Assembly (NCBI GenBank): GCA_018057765.1
Contig: JAGPDB010000003.1
Location: 23,670 to 87,669, forward strand
Reading direction: 5' to 3'
DNA: 64,000 nt
Source: Acidimicrobiia bacterium
Lineage (GTDB): Bacteria; Actinomycetota; Acidimicrobiia; IMCC26256; JAGPDB01
Below the pieces are notes generated by a model. The model was not told the DNA's origin. It did no database searches and saw only the letters and a list, made by a program, of their open reading frames with translations. The stretch's first letter is position 1, and every line of letters starts with the position of its first letter. The position numbers and the translations under genes are program-made. Below are positions 1 through 9,843 of the stretch, one piece after another.

Positions 1-141
1 ATTACAATGCAAGTGAAGTTATCTTACGAGAATGGCAAAAATATTGGTGGTAATAAAGATTATTCAACTTATGATTTCTCGCAAACCATACAACTCTCTG
101 GAATGAAGGCCTATTTAGAAACGGGTGCTTATGGAAATTAA
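1..141 (+). CDS. C-terminal end of a pilin-like protein (partial)
   Basis: An open frame enters from the left edge and stops with TAA at 139-141, giving the last 46 residues of a protein. The fragment is rich in Ser, Asn, Gly and Tyr and has no catalytic motif, like the C-terminal part of a minor pilin or other secreted pilus protein. Its end overlaps the start of the next gene, a PilX-like protein, so both are probably in one minor-pilin operon. The assignment rests mostly on this neighbour; the N-terminal prepilin signal is outside the window. Confidence 0.5.
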   Translation: MTMQVKLSYENGKNIGGNKDYSTYDFSQTIQLSGMKAYLETGAYGN

Positions 142-1798
142 AAATTTATTCCGACGAAATTTTAACAAAACAAAAAACAATGAATCTGGTTATGCGTTAG
201 TTGCTGTATTAGGCATTGTAATTCTTACTATTGGTATATTATCTTCAATGACTTTGATGACACTTTCTGATGTACAGAGTAGTTCTAAGAACCGTGCTGT
301 TTTGGAAGCAAGACTTAAAGGTGAATCTGGACTAGACACTATTTATTCCGCAGTAAATGCCAGTAAGTCATTAAACATTACTGAGGCATTAGGTTCTATT
401 AAAATTGGATCTACAGAAGTAGTACCTACCTCATGTACACCAACAGTAACTACATCAGGAAAAGTATTAACTAAAACTTATTGTTGGGGACCACAGATCT
501 CTATTGCCCCAACTGGTGATTTATCTATATCTTGTCCCGATGCAACAAAAGAATGTATACGATTGCGTTTAAAAAGTTTGGTAACGTCCGCTACTGATTA
601 TGACCTGGGTATAACTGGAAATTCAGGTGATAAATTTTCTAGTGATTTGACAAATGAAGAATATATTATAGATATAGCTGTAAGAACTAAGTGTAAATCA
701 AATTTGCTAGTGAAGGATTGCACTTATTCACGAATGCAGCAAAATATTAGTAAACGTAAATATGTTGAATATGCTTCTATAAGTCAAACTGAGACAGTTG
801 CTGACTCTGTAATATTAAATTCAGGCGTACCTTTGCCCGCTACAGATTCTTCATTCTCGCGTATTGGTACATATTCAGGACAAGACGTATTCAATGGTAA
901 CATTCACTCGAACTCAAGCGTAATACTTGCATGTAATGGTTTTCGACTATTCAGTGATAAATATATTACGTCAACTGGCATAGCTGGAAATTCAGCTAAA
1001 GGAAATCCATCAATTTCAGGTTGTAATAATGGGCCAACTTCTGGTAACGCAAAGGAATCAACACGACTAGCTGTAGTTTTACCAGACAGAGTTGGAGATC
1101 AAAGCGCTGGAAACTTACAACAAATTGCAAAAAATGAAAATTCTACAAAATATAATTATCGATATAACACAAATTTAACATTTAGAGATAATGGAACTTT
1201 TGACGCACTAGTCGGTGGTACAACTAAGAATGTGCCTATGCCATCTAATGGTGTTATTTTTTTAGAGCAGGGTGGAAGTATTTCAGGAACAGTGAAAGGA
1301 AAAGTAACTATTGCATCAGCACCTGGACCTAATGCTGATATATTGATAAGTAATAATCTCGTATATCTTGATCCTACAAAAGATTTATTAGGTGTATATT
1401 CTGGAAAAGATATAATTATTGCCTGTATACCTAGTGGAAGTGCATGTCGAGATATAACTGTTAATGGTTACTTGAAAGCAAATACTGATTATACTTCTGT
1501 ACCCTCATATCTAGGAACAATATATACGCAACAATGGGCAACTTCTGCTCCTGGTGGGAGATTTACTTTATTTGGAGCTATGGAATCCTATAATAGAGGA
1601 ACTTTTGGCTCAATAGAGTCAGTTTCTAACGGTAATGTAACTAATGGTTTTATAAAATATGTTGTTTTCGATAATAGATTACTATATGAACAGCCACCAT
1701 CGATGTTACGAGATGGTACTGTACCTTTTATAAGATCTAGTATTAAGGATATCCCCTGTGATAATGCTTGTACTCGCTTTGAACAAACAAACCCATAA
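131..1798 (+). CDS. PilX-like minor pilin / type IV pilus assembly protein
   Basis: A protein of about 555 residues. A basic N-terminus (several Lys/Arg in the first 17 residues) is followed by Gly-Tyr and one hydrophobic helix at about residues 21-46, the layout of class III prepilin-type signals in PilX-like proteins. The usual Glu at mature position 5 is absent. The rest is a long Ser/Thr/Asn-rich exported part with several paired cysteines and no enzyme motif. It overlaps the preceding pilin-like gene. ATG at 131 is preferred; an in-frame GTG two codons earlier at 125 is possible. A prepilin peptidase lies at 10734-11552 and could process it. A role in pilus assembly is inferred from the N-terminus and neighbour. 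Confidence 0.55.
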   Translation: MEIKNLFRRNFNKTKNNESGYALVAVLGIVILTIGILSSMTLMTLSDVQSSSKNRAVLEARLKGESGLDTIYSAVNASKSLNITEALGSIKIGSTEVVPTSCTPTVTTSGKVLTKTYCWGPQISIAPTGDLSISCPDATKECIRLRLKSLVTSATDYDLGITGNSGDKFSSDLTNEEYIIDIAVRTKCKSNLLVKDCTYSRMQQNISKRKYVEYASISQTETVADSVILNSGVPLPATDSSFSRIGTYSGQDVFNGNIHSNSSVILACNGFRLFSDKYITSTGIAGNSAKGNPSISGCNNGPTSGNAKESTRLAVVLPDRVGDQSAGNLQQIAKNENSTKYNYRYNTNLTFRDNGTFDALVGGTTKNVPMPSNGVIFLEQGGSISGTVKGKVTIASAPGPNADILISNNLVYLDPTKDLLGVYSGKDIIIACIPSGSACRDITVNGYLKANTDYTSVPSYLGTIYTQQWATSAPGGRFTLFGAMESYNRGTFGSIESVSNGNVTNGFIKYVVFDNRLLYEQPPSMLRDGTVPFIRSSIKDIPCDNACTRFEQTNP

Positions 1799-1810
1799 TT
1801 CATTAATATA

Positions 1811-1827
1811 TTTAGAATACTTCTAAA
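1811..1827 (+). terminator. Possible terminator hairpin after the pilin genes
   Basis: A perfect 7-bp inverted repeat, TTTAGAA and TTCTAAA separated by 3 bases, lies 13 bases after the stop codon. The downstream sequence is A/T-rich but has no clean T tract, so termination here is only a suggestion. Confidence 0.3.
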
Positions 1828-1909
1828 ATTATAATAAAATTCAACTAGAATTTGCTCATATTTATAAGTCCATTTCGACTGTATCGATACTATATGAGGA
1901 AATCAATAA

Positions 1910-3715
1910 ATGTTAAGAACGCACTATAACAATGAAACAGCCAAAGTTAGTGTTGGCGAAAAAGTGGAAGTTTGTGGATGGGTAGATGCTCGCCGTGATC
2001 ATGGCGGAATTATATTCTTTGATTTGAGAGATCGTAGCGGTATCGTCCAAATAGTAGGAGACCCAAGTATAGAAGGTATTGAATCATTAAAAGATTTACG
2101 TCTTGAATACTGCGTAAGAGTAATAGGGAAAATTGCTACGCGTCCAGATGGTACAAAGAATGATGAATTGGAAACCGGTTCTATAGAAATACATATAGAG
2201 GAACTAGAAATTTTAAATGCTAGTGATTCACTTCCTTTTCCATTAGATAATGCAGAAAATGTAGACGAGAATTTGCGATATCAATACCGATATTTAGATT
2301 TACGTAGACCAAGGCTACAACGCAATCTACAAATTAGAGCAAAAGTGAATAAGGCAATTCGTGATTCATTTAGTGAGCAAGGCTTTACTGAAGTAGAAAC
2401 ACCTCTATTAATTGCGTCAACTCCAGAAGGAGCAAGAGATTTTGTTGTACCATCGCGCTTAAGCCCAGGAACCTTTTATGCGCTTCCTCAATCACCTCAA
2501 TTGTTTAAGCAATTACTAATGGTTGGTGGTGTAGATAAATATTTCCAAATTGCGAAATGTTTACGAGACGAAGATTTACGTGCAGATCGCCAATTTGAAT
2601 TTTCTCAACTAGATATGGAAATGAGTTTTGCAAATCAAGAAGACGTATTAGCTTGTGTCACGACAAGTTTAAATGCAATTGTGCAAAGTGTAGCCCCAGA
2701 TGTTGAAACCAGCTTTGATACTATGACATGGCATAAGGCAATGGATGAATATGGTATTGATAAACCAGATCTGCGTTTCGGAACAAAGCTAATTGACTGT
2801 ACGCAAGTATTTGTATCTACAGAGTTCAATGCTTTTAAAGCACCAACGATAAAAGCACTTTGCCTTGATGGTCAAGGGTCTATCTCTAGGTCGAATTTAG
2901 ATTCACTTACAGAAAAAGCAAAAAAACTTGGTGCCAAAGGCTTAGTTTGGATGCGAGTTACTTCTGACGGTCTAGATTCACCAATCTCTAAATTTCTTTC
3001 ACCAAAAGAAATATCAGAATTAATAAAAACAACTAATGCAAATGAAGGCGACTTATTATTGATCGTAGCTGATCAATGGCAACAAGCATGTGAAGTATTG
3101 GGAACCTTGCGCAACGATTTGTTGCGACCAAATGTTTCTGACCCTCCTTTAAAGTTTTTATGGATTACTGACTTTCCACTATTTGAGGGTTTATCAAAAG
3201 ATGGAAAACCAATACCAGCACATCATCCTTTCACGATGCCCCACGTTGATGATTGGGAGAAACTATCTAAATTGGAAAAACAAATTGCAGCGGGTGAGGA
3301 ACTCGATGAGATATTTGTGCGATCTATTAGGTCACAGAGTTATGATGCTGTATTAAATGGTTGGGAATTAGGCTCAGGTAGTGTTCGTATTCATAGGCGA
3401 GATATTCAATCCCAAATATTTGCAATTTTAGGGATGGACGAAGAGCGACAAATGAACCGTTTTGGTTTTTTACTCGATGCATTCAAATTCGGTGCTCCTC
3501 CACATGCTGGTTTTGCTTATGGGATTGATCGAGTTGCAGCTATTTTAGCTGGTGAAGAGAATATACGTGAAGTGAGTGCTTACCCTAAGACTCAAACTGG
3601 ACATGATCCTTTAAGCAAAGCACCTAGTGAAATTGATGAAGAACAGCTCAAAGAACTAGGGTTAAGCATACGCGAAGAAGTTTTAAAAGCAAGACGAGCC
3701 GGGAAACAGGGATAG
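1910..3715 (+). CDS. aspS: Aspartyl-tRNA synthetase
   Basis: Class II synthetase that charges tRNA-Asp, and perhaps tRNA-Asn in organisms using the amidotransferase route. At 601 residues it has the bacterial length. An OB-fold anticodon domain fills about residues 1-110, followed by the catalytic core with the bacterial GAD insertion. Motif 2 is visible as RDEDLRADRQ followed by FEF; many bacterial enzymes have PEF here. Motif 3 appears as GFAYGIDR near the C-terminus. The start is supported by a GAGGA ribosome site 9 bases upstream of ATG. It is the first gene of a long co-directional block; rarA follows after 8 bases. Confidence 0.95.
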   Translation: MLRTHYNNETAKVSVGEKVEVCGWVDARRDHGGIIFFDLRDRSGIVQIVGDPSIEGIESLKDLRLEYCVRVIGKIATRPDGTKNDELETGSIEIHIEELEILNASDSLPFPLDNAENVDENLRYQYRYLDLRRPRLQRNLQIRAKVNKAIRDSFSEQGFTEVETPLLIASTPEGARDFVVPSRLSPGTFYALPQSPQLFKQLLMVGGVDKYFQIAKCLRDEDLRADRQFEFSQLDMEMSFANQEDVLACVTTSLNAIVQSVAPDVETSFDTMTWHKAMDEYGIDKPDLRFGTKLIDCTQVFVSTEFNAFKAPTIKALCLDGQGSISRSNLDSLTEKAKKLGAKGLVWMRVTSDGLDSPISKFLSPKEISELIKTTNANEGDLLLIVADQWQQACEVLGTLRNDLLRPNVSDPPLKFLWITDFPLFEGLSKDGKPIPAHHPFTMPHVDDWEKLSKLEKQIAAGEELDEIFVRSIRSQSYDAVLNGWELGSGSVRIHRRDIQSQIFAILGMDEERQMNRFGFLLDAFKFGAPPHAGFAYGIDRVAAILAGEENIREVSAYPKTQTGHDPLSKAPSEIDEEQLKELGLSIREEVLKARRAGKQG

Positions 3716-3723
3716 TATAGGTA

Positions 3724-5004
3724 ATGACATCGAGTTTATTTAGCGAAACATCGATTGATCTTCGTAAGGTGAGTGCTCCTTTAGCTGAAAGAATGCGTCC
3801 AAAGACTTTTGATGAAGTTGTAGGCCATAAAGAACTCGTTGGGCAGGGAAGCCCTTTCCGTTCAATAGTTGAAACATCATCGAGTGCTAGTTTTGTTCTT
3901 TATGGTCCTCCGGGTTGCGGTAAAACAACAATAGTAAATGTTATTGCTAACGAAACAAAGCACTTTTTAGAAATGTTAAGCGCAATGAGCTTAAGTGTAT
4001 CGGATATTAAGAAAGTTGCAGCAAGCGCAGCTGTTCGTTTAGGTGAAAGAAATATTTTTACCATTGTGTTTATAGATGAGATACATCGTTTGACCAGGGT
4101 GCAACAAGATGCATTATTACCTCATGTGGAACGTGGTACGTTTCGCTTGATTGGCGCAACAACTGAAAATCCTTACGTTTCACTATCTGCAGCTTTGAGA
4201 TCACGTATGAGTATGTATCCATTAACATCACCAACTAGTAATGACATCATTGAAATATTGAATCGTGCTATGTCTAACGACGATAAAATATTAGAGAGAA
4301 AAACAAAAGTTAGTAAAGAAATATTACATGAAATTGCAAACTCATCATCGGGTGATGTACGTTTCGCATTAGGAGTCTTAGAGACTTTAATTAGTGCAAC
4401 AAAAACTGAGAAAGCATCTCTCGCTGTTTTAAGTGAAATATTAGGGACACGTCAAAGACCGACTGGTGGTGAAGAACATTATGATGTATTAAGTGCATTT
4501 ATAAAATCAATGCGCGGTTCTGATCCAGATGGAACTATGTATTTCTTAGCAAGACTAATAGATGCCGGAGAAGATCCAATTGCGATTATGAGAAGAGTTG
4601 TAGTAGCAGCAAGTGAAGATGTTGGTCTGGCAGATTCAAGAGTACTAGGTGTTGCAAATGCAGCTGCACAAGCAGTCTCTTTTGTGGGTATGCCCGAATC
4701 CAGAATCATTATCGCTCATGCAGCATTGGCAGTTGCACGAGCACCAAAATCTAATTCTGCTTATCTAGCAATTGATAAAGCACTTGATTATGTGCGGAGT
4801 CATCCAGTATCGACTGTACCTCACCACCTTAGAGATAAGGTTTCACAAGCCCTTGTGGAAAAAAGCCCTTTAAAAGGACAGAAAAAATTAGAAGTTTATA
4901 AGTATCCCCATGCTTACGGTGGATATGTACATCAAGAGTATTTACCAGAGGAAGTTAATGAAACCTTTTATGTCGAATCGAAAAATGGTGCAGAAGCTAC
5001 CTAG
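3724..5004 (+). CDS. rarA: Replication-associated recombination ATPase RarA (MgsA)
   Basis: A AAA+ ATPase of the RarA/MgsA/WRNIP1 family, acting at stalled replication forks. Walker A GPPGCGKT is at residues 61-68 and Walker B with the following motif, IDEIHR, at about 117-122; a sensor region GATTENP follows. The C-terminal half is the RarA-specific tetramerisation part ending in a PHAYGGYV motif, typical of the family. Length 426 is normal. It lies 8 bases after aspS, and the aspS-rarA-alaS neighbourhood is common in actinobacteria. No unusual feature was seen. Confidence 0.93.
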   Translation: MTSSLFSETSIDLRKVSAPLAERMRPKTFDEVVGHKELVGQGSPFRSIVETSSSASFVLYGPPGCGKTTIVNVIANETKHFLEMLSAMSLSVSDIKKVAASAAVRLGERNIFTIVFIDEIHRLTRVQQDALLPHVERGTFRLIGATTENPYVSLSAALRSRMSMYPLTSPTSNDIIEILNRAMSNDDKILERKTKVSKEILHEIANSSSGDVRFALGVLETLISATKTEKASLAVLSEILGTRQRPTGGEEHYDVLSAFIKSMRGSDPDGTMYFLARLIDAGEDPIAIMRRVVVAASEDVGLADSRVLGVANAAAQAVSFVGMPESRIIIAHAALAVARAPKSNSAYLAIDKALDYVRSHPVSTVPHHLRDKVSQALVEKSPLKGQKKLEVYKYPHAYGGYVHQEYLPEEVNETFYVESKNGAEAT

Positions 5005-5016
5005 AATTCATATTAT

Positions 5017-5379
5017 ATGAATGCAACCTCAACTTTACTAATAATAGTAGCAATACTTGTGGCTATGGTCTTGGGGGTATTATTAGCTGTAACAATTTCA
5101 TTATATTATGCGTCAAGACAAATAAAATTGCGAATTGATAAACTTGACGAACATTTAGTCATATTAGTTGAAACAATCGAAAATTTAGATCAAAGTTCGA
5201 CAATCGAGTTAAAAGCTTTACATGATTCCTTAGCTGAGCAACAGATAGTACATAAATCAATTGCAAAGTCGTCAAAAATCTTTAATTTGGTCTTTAAGAA
5301 ACCGGCTGTTATAGTCGGTGCATCGAAAAAAACAATAGATAATTCAAAAAAGAGAAAAAAGCGTAATGCGAAGGTTTAG
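5017..5379 (+). CDS. DUF948-type small membrane-anchored protein
   Basis: 120 residues: an N-terminal transmembrane helix (about residues 5-30) followed by a predicted coiled-coil segment with heptad-like Leu/Ile spacing and a very basic C-terminus (KKRKKR). This build and its place just before alaS match the actinobacterial DUF948 family, of unknown function. It begins 12 bases after rarA. The orientation is likely N-out with the coiled coil in the cytoplasm, but that is inference. Confidence 0.7.
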   Translation: MNATSTLLIIVAILVAMVLGVLLAVTISLYYASRQIKLRIDKLDEHLVILVETIENLDQSSTIELKALHDSLAEQQIVHKSIAKSSKIFNLVFKKPAVIVGASKKTIDNSKKRKKRNAKV

Positions 5380-5446
5380 TCTTTTCAGCGAAGTTTTCAC
5401 TTATGGATATCTACGATAAGAGGGTTAAGCCTTTAAGAAGGAAAAA

Positions 5447-5638
5447 ATGTTTAAAAGACTAAGATGGTTAATAATTGGTTACATAATCGGAGTATTCACA
5501 TTCGATATCTTAAAACGTGAACTTGACGAACGTTTCGGAGAGAATAAGACTTACAGTACTATTACCGAGACAATAATAAGTGTCACAGATTTCAACAAAA
5601 ATAAAAATAGCGCACAAGATTATATAGACGAGAGCTAG
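5447..5638 (+). CDS. Small single-helix membrane protein before alaS
   Basis: 63 residues with a basic start (FKRLRW), one transmembrane helix at about residues 8-23, then a polar tail. A good ribosome site (AAGAAGGA) precedes the ATG. Actinobacterial genomes often carry a similarly small membrane protein (DUF6167-like) between the DUF948 gene and alaS; the match here is by position and architecture, not a clear sequence motif. Function unknown. Confidence 0.65.
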   Translation: MFKRLRWLIIGYIIGVFTFDILKRELDERFGENKTYSTITETIISVTDFNKNKNSAQDYIDES

Positions 5639-5651
5639 AATATATAGCTAT

Positions 5652-8306
5652 ATGAATTTGAGTAAACCCAATAAGCAATTGTCACACTTAGATGAAATAA
5701 GAGAATCATTTCTAGCTTATTTTGAAGGTAAAGGGCATACTCGAGTAGCAAGTTCATCGTTGCTTCCGCAAGATCCAACGGTTTTATTTACTATGGCTGG
5801 AATGTTACAGTTCAAACCGTATTTTATTGGTTTAGAAACTCCACCATATAATCGAGCTACATCATCACAAAAATGTGTTCGTGCTGGCGGTAAGCATAAT
5901 GATCTAGATGACATTGGTCGTACAAATAGACATTTTACTTTTTTTGAGATGTTGGGTAACTTTTCTTTTGGTGACTATTTTAAAAAAGAAGCAATCAGAT
6001 ATACATGGGATTATATTACAAATGTCTTAATGTTTGAAAAAGATAAACTCTGGGTTACTGTTCATGAGAGCGATGATGAGGCTGTAGAAATTTGGGTTAA
6101 AGAAACTGGAATATCAAGAGATCGTATACAACGTCTTGATGAAGATAATTGGTGGAAGATGGGCGATGTTGGGCCCAATGGTCCGTGCAGTGAAATTTTT
6201 TATGATTTAGGTAAAGAGTATGGTAAAGATGGTGGCCCAAAAGATGGTAGCGAAGATCGTTTCATAGAATTTTGGAACCTTGTTTTTATGCAATATGAAG
6301 ATAAACCAGATGGGACTAAAATTTCACTTCCTAAACCAAGTATCGATACAGGAATGGGCTTAGAGCGTGTTTTGTTTATAAAAGAAAAAGCATCAAATAT
6401 TTGGGGCTCTTCACTATTTCTTCCAATGATTAAAATATGTGAAGGATTAACAGCTGCAAAATATGGTGAAGATTATGAATCTGATGTAAGTCTTAGAATT
6501 ATGGCAGAACATGCACGTACTGCTGCCTTTTTAATTTCTGACGGATGTATTCCATCTAATGAAGATAGAGGTTACGTATTACGTAGAATTTTGCGTCGAG
6601 CTGTACGTCATGCATATATTTTAGGAGCAAAAACAGTAGTAATGCCCACGATTGTTGAAAATGTTATTTCTATTATGGGTAATGCCTATCCAGAACTTAT
6701 AGAAAATAAAGACCGTATATTGTTGATTGTGCAAACAGAAGAAGAAAGATTTAGAGAAACCTTAGAGAAAGGCTTAAATCGTCTCGATACAATATTACAA
6801 GAAAGTAACGTATCAGGGAAAGAAGCTTTTTTCTTACATGATACTTTGGGCTTCCCAATAGATCTAACTAAGGAAATAGCACAAATCTCAAAACGTGATG
6901 TTGATCTTGTGGAATTTGAGAAAGAATTAGAAGCTCAATCTAATCGTTCTCGTAATAGTCGTAAGGATCAAACTGTCAAAACTTCAAATGCTAGTACGGC
7001 GTATAAAAAGGTTTTAGATGAAAACGGACCTACTGTTTTTTTAGGTCGTGATTACGAAAGTATTAATGATGCCAAAGTGTTGACTCTATTAAATTCAGAA
7101 TCATCTATCGTAGATACCTTAAAAGCTGGAGAAAAAGGCCAAATAATCTTAGATAAGACAACATTTTATGCAGAATCTGGTGGTCAAGTTGGAGATACTG
7201 GTATCTTATCTAATGAGAATGTTGAAATTCAAGTAACAAATACTAGCTATGGAATTGCACCTAGCTTGATTGTTCAAGAAGTAAAAATAATCAGTGGAAC
7301 AGTCAATATTAACGATCTTTTAACTGCACAATTTGATGTAGTAAAACGAAATCGTATCAGAAGGAATCATACAGCAACCCATATCCTTCATTGGGCACTA
7401 CGTTTAGTTGTTGGCGACCATGTTAAACAAGCAGGTTCATTAGTTGATGATCAACGTTTACGTTTTGACTTTCAACATTTTGACCAGTTAACTCCTGAAC
7501 AAATTAGTGAAATCGAAAGATTGTCAAATGAACAGATCATAAGTGCTGCAAATGTAACACATTTAGAGATGCCAATTGAAGATGCCAAAAAAATGGGTGC
7601 CATTGCTTTCTTTGGCGATAAATACGGAGAGAAAGTCAGAGTATTAACCGCAGGTCCATCTATAGAGTTTTGTGGTGGCACTCATGTTGACAATCTGGGG
7701 TTTATTGGTTCGATTCGAATTATTAGTGAAGGATCAATCGGTTCGAATATTCGAAGAATTGAAGCATTGACTGGTGATAATGCTTACCATTCTTATGTAC
7801 ACGATCGTGAAATATTAAAAAATATTGCTGATTCGCTAAAAGCAACAGTGAAAGAACTTCCAGTAAAAATAAAATCAATGAATGACACCATAAAAGAATT
7901 AAATTCATCTGTCAAAAAAATGCGTACAGAATTTTTAAACGCACTTGTGTCTACTTATGTTGCTGATGCCAAAGATGGATGTTTAGTATTCCGTCGCGAT
8001 AATATGACACCAGACGATTTACGCATTTTAGCTAATGGTATAAAAAATGAGCTCTCAGGTATTGTTTGTATTGTAGGATTAAATGACGAGAAAACCAAAG
8101 CTGGAATTTGTGTTAGTGTCTCCAATGAATTTATTGAAAAAGGAGCAAATGCTAGTACTATAGCTTCTAATGCTGTAAAACTTCTTGGAGGGGGTACAGC
8201 AAAAAATTCTGAACTGGCAATTGGTGGAGGACAAAACGTTGACAAAATCGACGAAGCTCTAATATCCTTACAAAGTTCTTGTGATTCTTTCTTAAAGAAT
8301 AAATAA
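5652..8306 (+). CDS. alaS: Alanyl-tRNA synthetase
   Basis: Class II synthetase charging tRNA-Ala and clearing mischarged Ser/Gly. At 884 residues it is full length. The catalytic core occupies the first 450 residues or so (motif 2 around RTNRHFTFFEM; motif 3 near GYVLRRILRR). The editing domain carries the zinc-binding HTATH motif at H573/H577 and C674-GGTH-H678. A C-Ala domain closes the protein. It begins 13 bases after a small membrane protein gene and is followed after 5 bases by ruvX, the usual actinobacterial order. Confidence 0.96.
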   Translation: MNLSKPNKQLSHLDEIRESFLAYFEGKGHTRVASSSLLPQDPTVLFTMAGMLQFKPYFIGLETPPYNRATSSQKCVRAGGKHNDLDDIGRTNRHFTFFEMLGNFSFGDYFKKEAIRYTWDYITNVLMFEKDKLWVTVHESDDEAVEIWVKETGISRDRIQRLDEDNWWKMGDVGPNGPCSEIFYDLGKEYGKDGGPKDGSEDRFIEFWNLVFMQYEDKPDGTKISLPKPSIDTGMGLERVLFIKEKASNIWGSSLFLPMIKICEGLTAAKYGEDYESDVSLRIMAEHARTAAFLISDGCIPSNEDRGYVLRRILRRAVRHAYILGAKTVVMPTIVENVISIMGNAYPELIENKDRILLIVQTEEERFRETLEKGLNRLDTILQESNVSGKEAFFLHDTLGFPIDLTKEIAQISKRDVDLVEFEKELEAQSNRSRNSRKDQTVKTSNASTAYKKVLDENGPTVFLGRDYESINDAKVLTLLNSESSIVDTLKAGEKGQIILDKTTFYAESGGQVGDTGILSNENVEIQVTNTSYGIAPSLIVQEVKIISGTVNINDLLTAQFDVVKRNRIRRNHTATHILHWALRLVVGDHVKQAGSLVDDQRLRFDFQHFDQLTPEQISEIERLSNEQIISAANVTHLEMPIEDAKKMGAIAFFGDKYGEKVRVLTAGPSIEFCGGTHVDNLGFIGSIRIISEGSIGSNIRRIEALTGDNAYHSYVHDREILKNIADSLKATVKELPVKIKSMNDTIKELNSSVKKMRTEFLNALVSTYVADAKDGCLVFRRDNMTPDDLRILANGIKNELSGIVCIVGLNDEKTKAGICVSVSNEFIEKGANASTIASNAVKLLGGGTAKNSELAIGGGQNVDKIDEALISLQSSCDSFLKNK

Positions 8307-8311
8307 TTTTA

Positions 8312-8755
8312 ATGAAAAGATATTTGGCTCTTGATATCGGTAAGAAGAGAACCGGTTTAGCTCTAGTAAATGATGAAACTAAAGTTGCTACTCCCTTACT
8401 AGTCATAGCGCAACAGACTGAATCACCCATATTCATAGAAGAATTATACGATCAAATTATAGAATTTGAAATAGATTCATTAATTGCTGGGGTACCTGTA
8501 GATTTAAAAGGACATGAAGGAATTGCTGCAAAAGATGTAAGGTCTCGTGTGGAATCTTTATTAAAAAGGTTGAATTCAAAAAGGGAGAAAAAGAATCTTG
8601 CGAAGCTGGTCGTGGTGTATGTCGACGAGAGATTGTCTACAGCTCAAGCGGAAAAAGCTCTAAAATCTGCGGATGTGTCCTCAAAAAACCGTAAGAACAT
8701 GCGAGATGCACATGCGGCTATGGTCATCGCTCAATCTTACATAGATTCACTCTAA
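8312..8755 (+). CDS. ruvX: RuvX/YqgF-type resolvase (pre-16S rRNA nuclease family)
   Basis: 147-residue RNase H-like fold protein of the YqgF/RuvX family, proposed to finish the 5' end of 16S rRNA and possibly to act on Holliday junctions. The first strand carries the catalytic Asp (LALDIGKKRTGLA, D7), a VPVDLKG segment lies mid-protein, and VYVDERLST plus DAHAA near the end hold the other acidic residues. It lies 5 bases after alaS and 12 before mltG, the standard alaS-ruvX-mltG cluster. Confidence 0.92.
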   Translation: MKRYLALDIGKKRTGLALVNDETKVATPLLVIAQQTESPIFIEELYDQIIEFEIDSLIAGVPVDLKGHEGIAAKDVRSRVESLLKRLNSKREKKNLAKLVVVYVDERLSTAQAEKALKSADVSSKNRKNMRDAHAAMVIAQSYIDSL

Positions 8756-8767
8756 AATGATTCGAGT

Positions 8768-9823
8768 ATGGCTAGACTCAAAATTACTAAACCAAAAGAA
8801 AAGAAACGTGTAAAAAAACGTAATCGTAAGACACTAATTGCGATATCGATATTCTTAATTCCAATTCTTATTTTTTCTGCTTATATGTGGTACAGCATTT
8901 CCGCTATTGGTTCACCAGGAAAAAAAATGACACTAAATATAAACTCCGGTTCATCAACTGCCCGAATAGGTGATGTCTTAGAAAAAAATGACATAATTAA
9001 CTCTGGTACAGCCTTTACCTTTTACTCAAAACTTGCAGGACGTGGTCCTTACCAGGCAGGTCAATATGAGTTTCGTAAAAATATTGGTGCAAGTGTTGCT
9101 GCAGATATATTAGAAAAAGGACCGGTTATAAGTTATGATAAATTCACTATTATTCCTGGTCAAAGACTATCTGAAATATCAAAAAATGTAGGCAAATTAC
9201 CAGGGCTATCTTCACATGCTTTTGAAGTGATTGCCAGCGAAGGAGATTATCGTTCTAAATATATGCCCGAAGGAATAAATAACTTAGAAGGATTCTTACT
9301 TCCAGAAACTTATCAGGTCTCATCAGGTGAGAATGAGGGAGATATTATTAGGAACTCTCTACAATCTTTTGAAACTCGTGCAGAATTGAACGGACTCTCA
9401 GTTCCATTTAGAAATTTAACTGCGTACCAAGTTGTTACTGTTGCATCATTGATTGAAAAAGAAGCAAGGTTTCCAGGTGATCGCGATAAAATAGCAAGTG
9501 TGATTTATAATAGGCTTGCAATAAATATGCCTTTACAAATCGATGCCACTGTACTTTATGGTTTAGGTAGATCTAGTGGTTCATTATCAAAGAAAGACTT
9601 AGCTACTGATACTCCTTATAACAGTTATCTATATAAAGGAATACCAAGTACCCCAATTTCGATGATCTCTATGGCATCACTAAAGGCTGCATTGAATCCT
9701 GCAGATACTCAATATTTATATTATGTATTGACGGATAAAAAGACTGGTGAACATAAATTTGCCAGAACATATGAAGAACATTTAGCAAATATTGCTGATT
9801 CAAAAGCCAGAGGCGTACTCTAA
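8768..9823 (+). CDS. mltG: Endolytic murein transglycosylase MltG (YceG)
   Basis: 351 residues. A strongly basic cytoplasmic N-terminus (residues 1-24) is followed by one membrane helix (about 25-46) and a periplasm/wall-side YceG domain. The family catalytic region is visible as SLIEKEARFPGDRDKIASV with the active Glu, followed by the MPLQIDATV segment. The enzyme cuts nascent glycan strands and helps set their length. It is co-directional with ruvX and aroE at short spacing. Confidence 0.92.
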   Translation: MARLKITKPKEKKRVKKRNRKTLIAISIFLIPILIFSAYMWYSISAIGSPGKKMTLNINSGSSTARIGDVLEKNDIINSGTAFTFYSKLAGRGPYQAGQYEFRKNIGASVAADILEKGPVISYDKFTIIPGQRLSEISKNVGKLPGLSSHAFEVIASEGDYRSKYMPEGINNLEGFLLPETYQVSSGENEGDIIRNSLQSFETRAELNGLSVPFRNLTAYQVVTVASLIEKEARFPGDRDKIASVIYNRLAINMPLQIDATVLYGLGRSSGSLSKKDLATDTPYNSYLYKGIPSTPISMISMASLKAALNPADTQYLYYVLTDKKTGEHKFARTYEEHLANIADSKARGVL

Positions 9824-9843
9824 ATATATAAAATAGGAAAGTC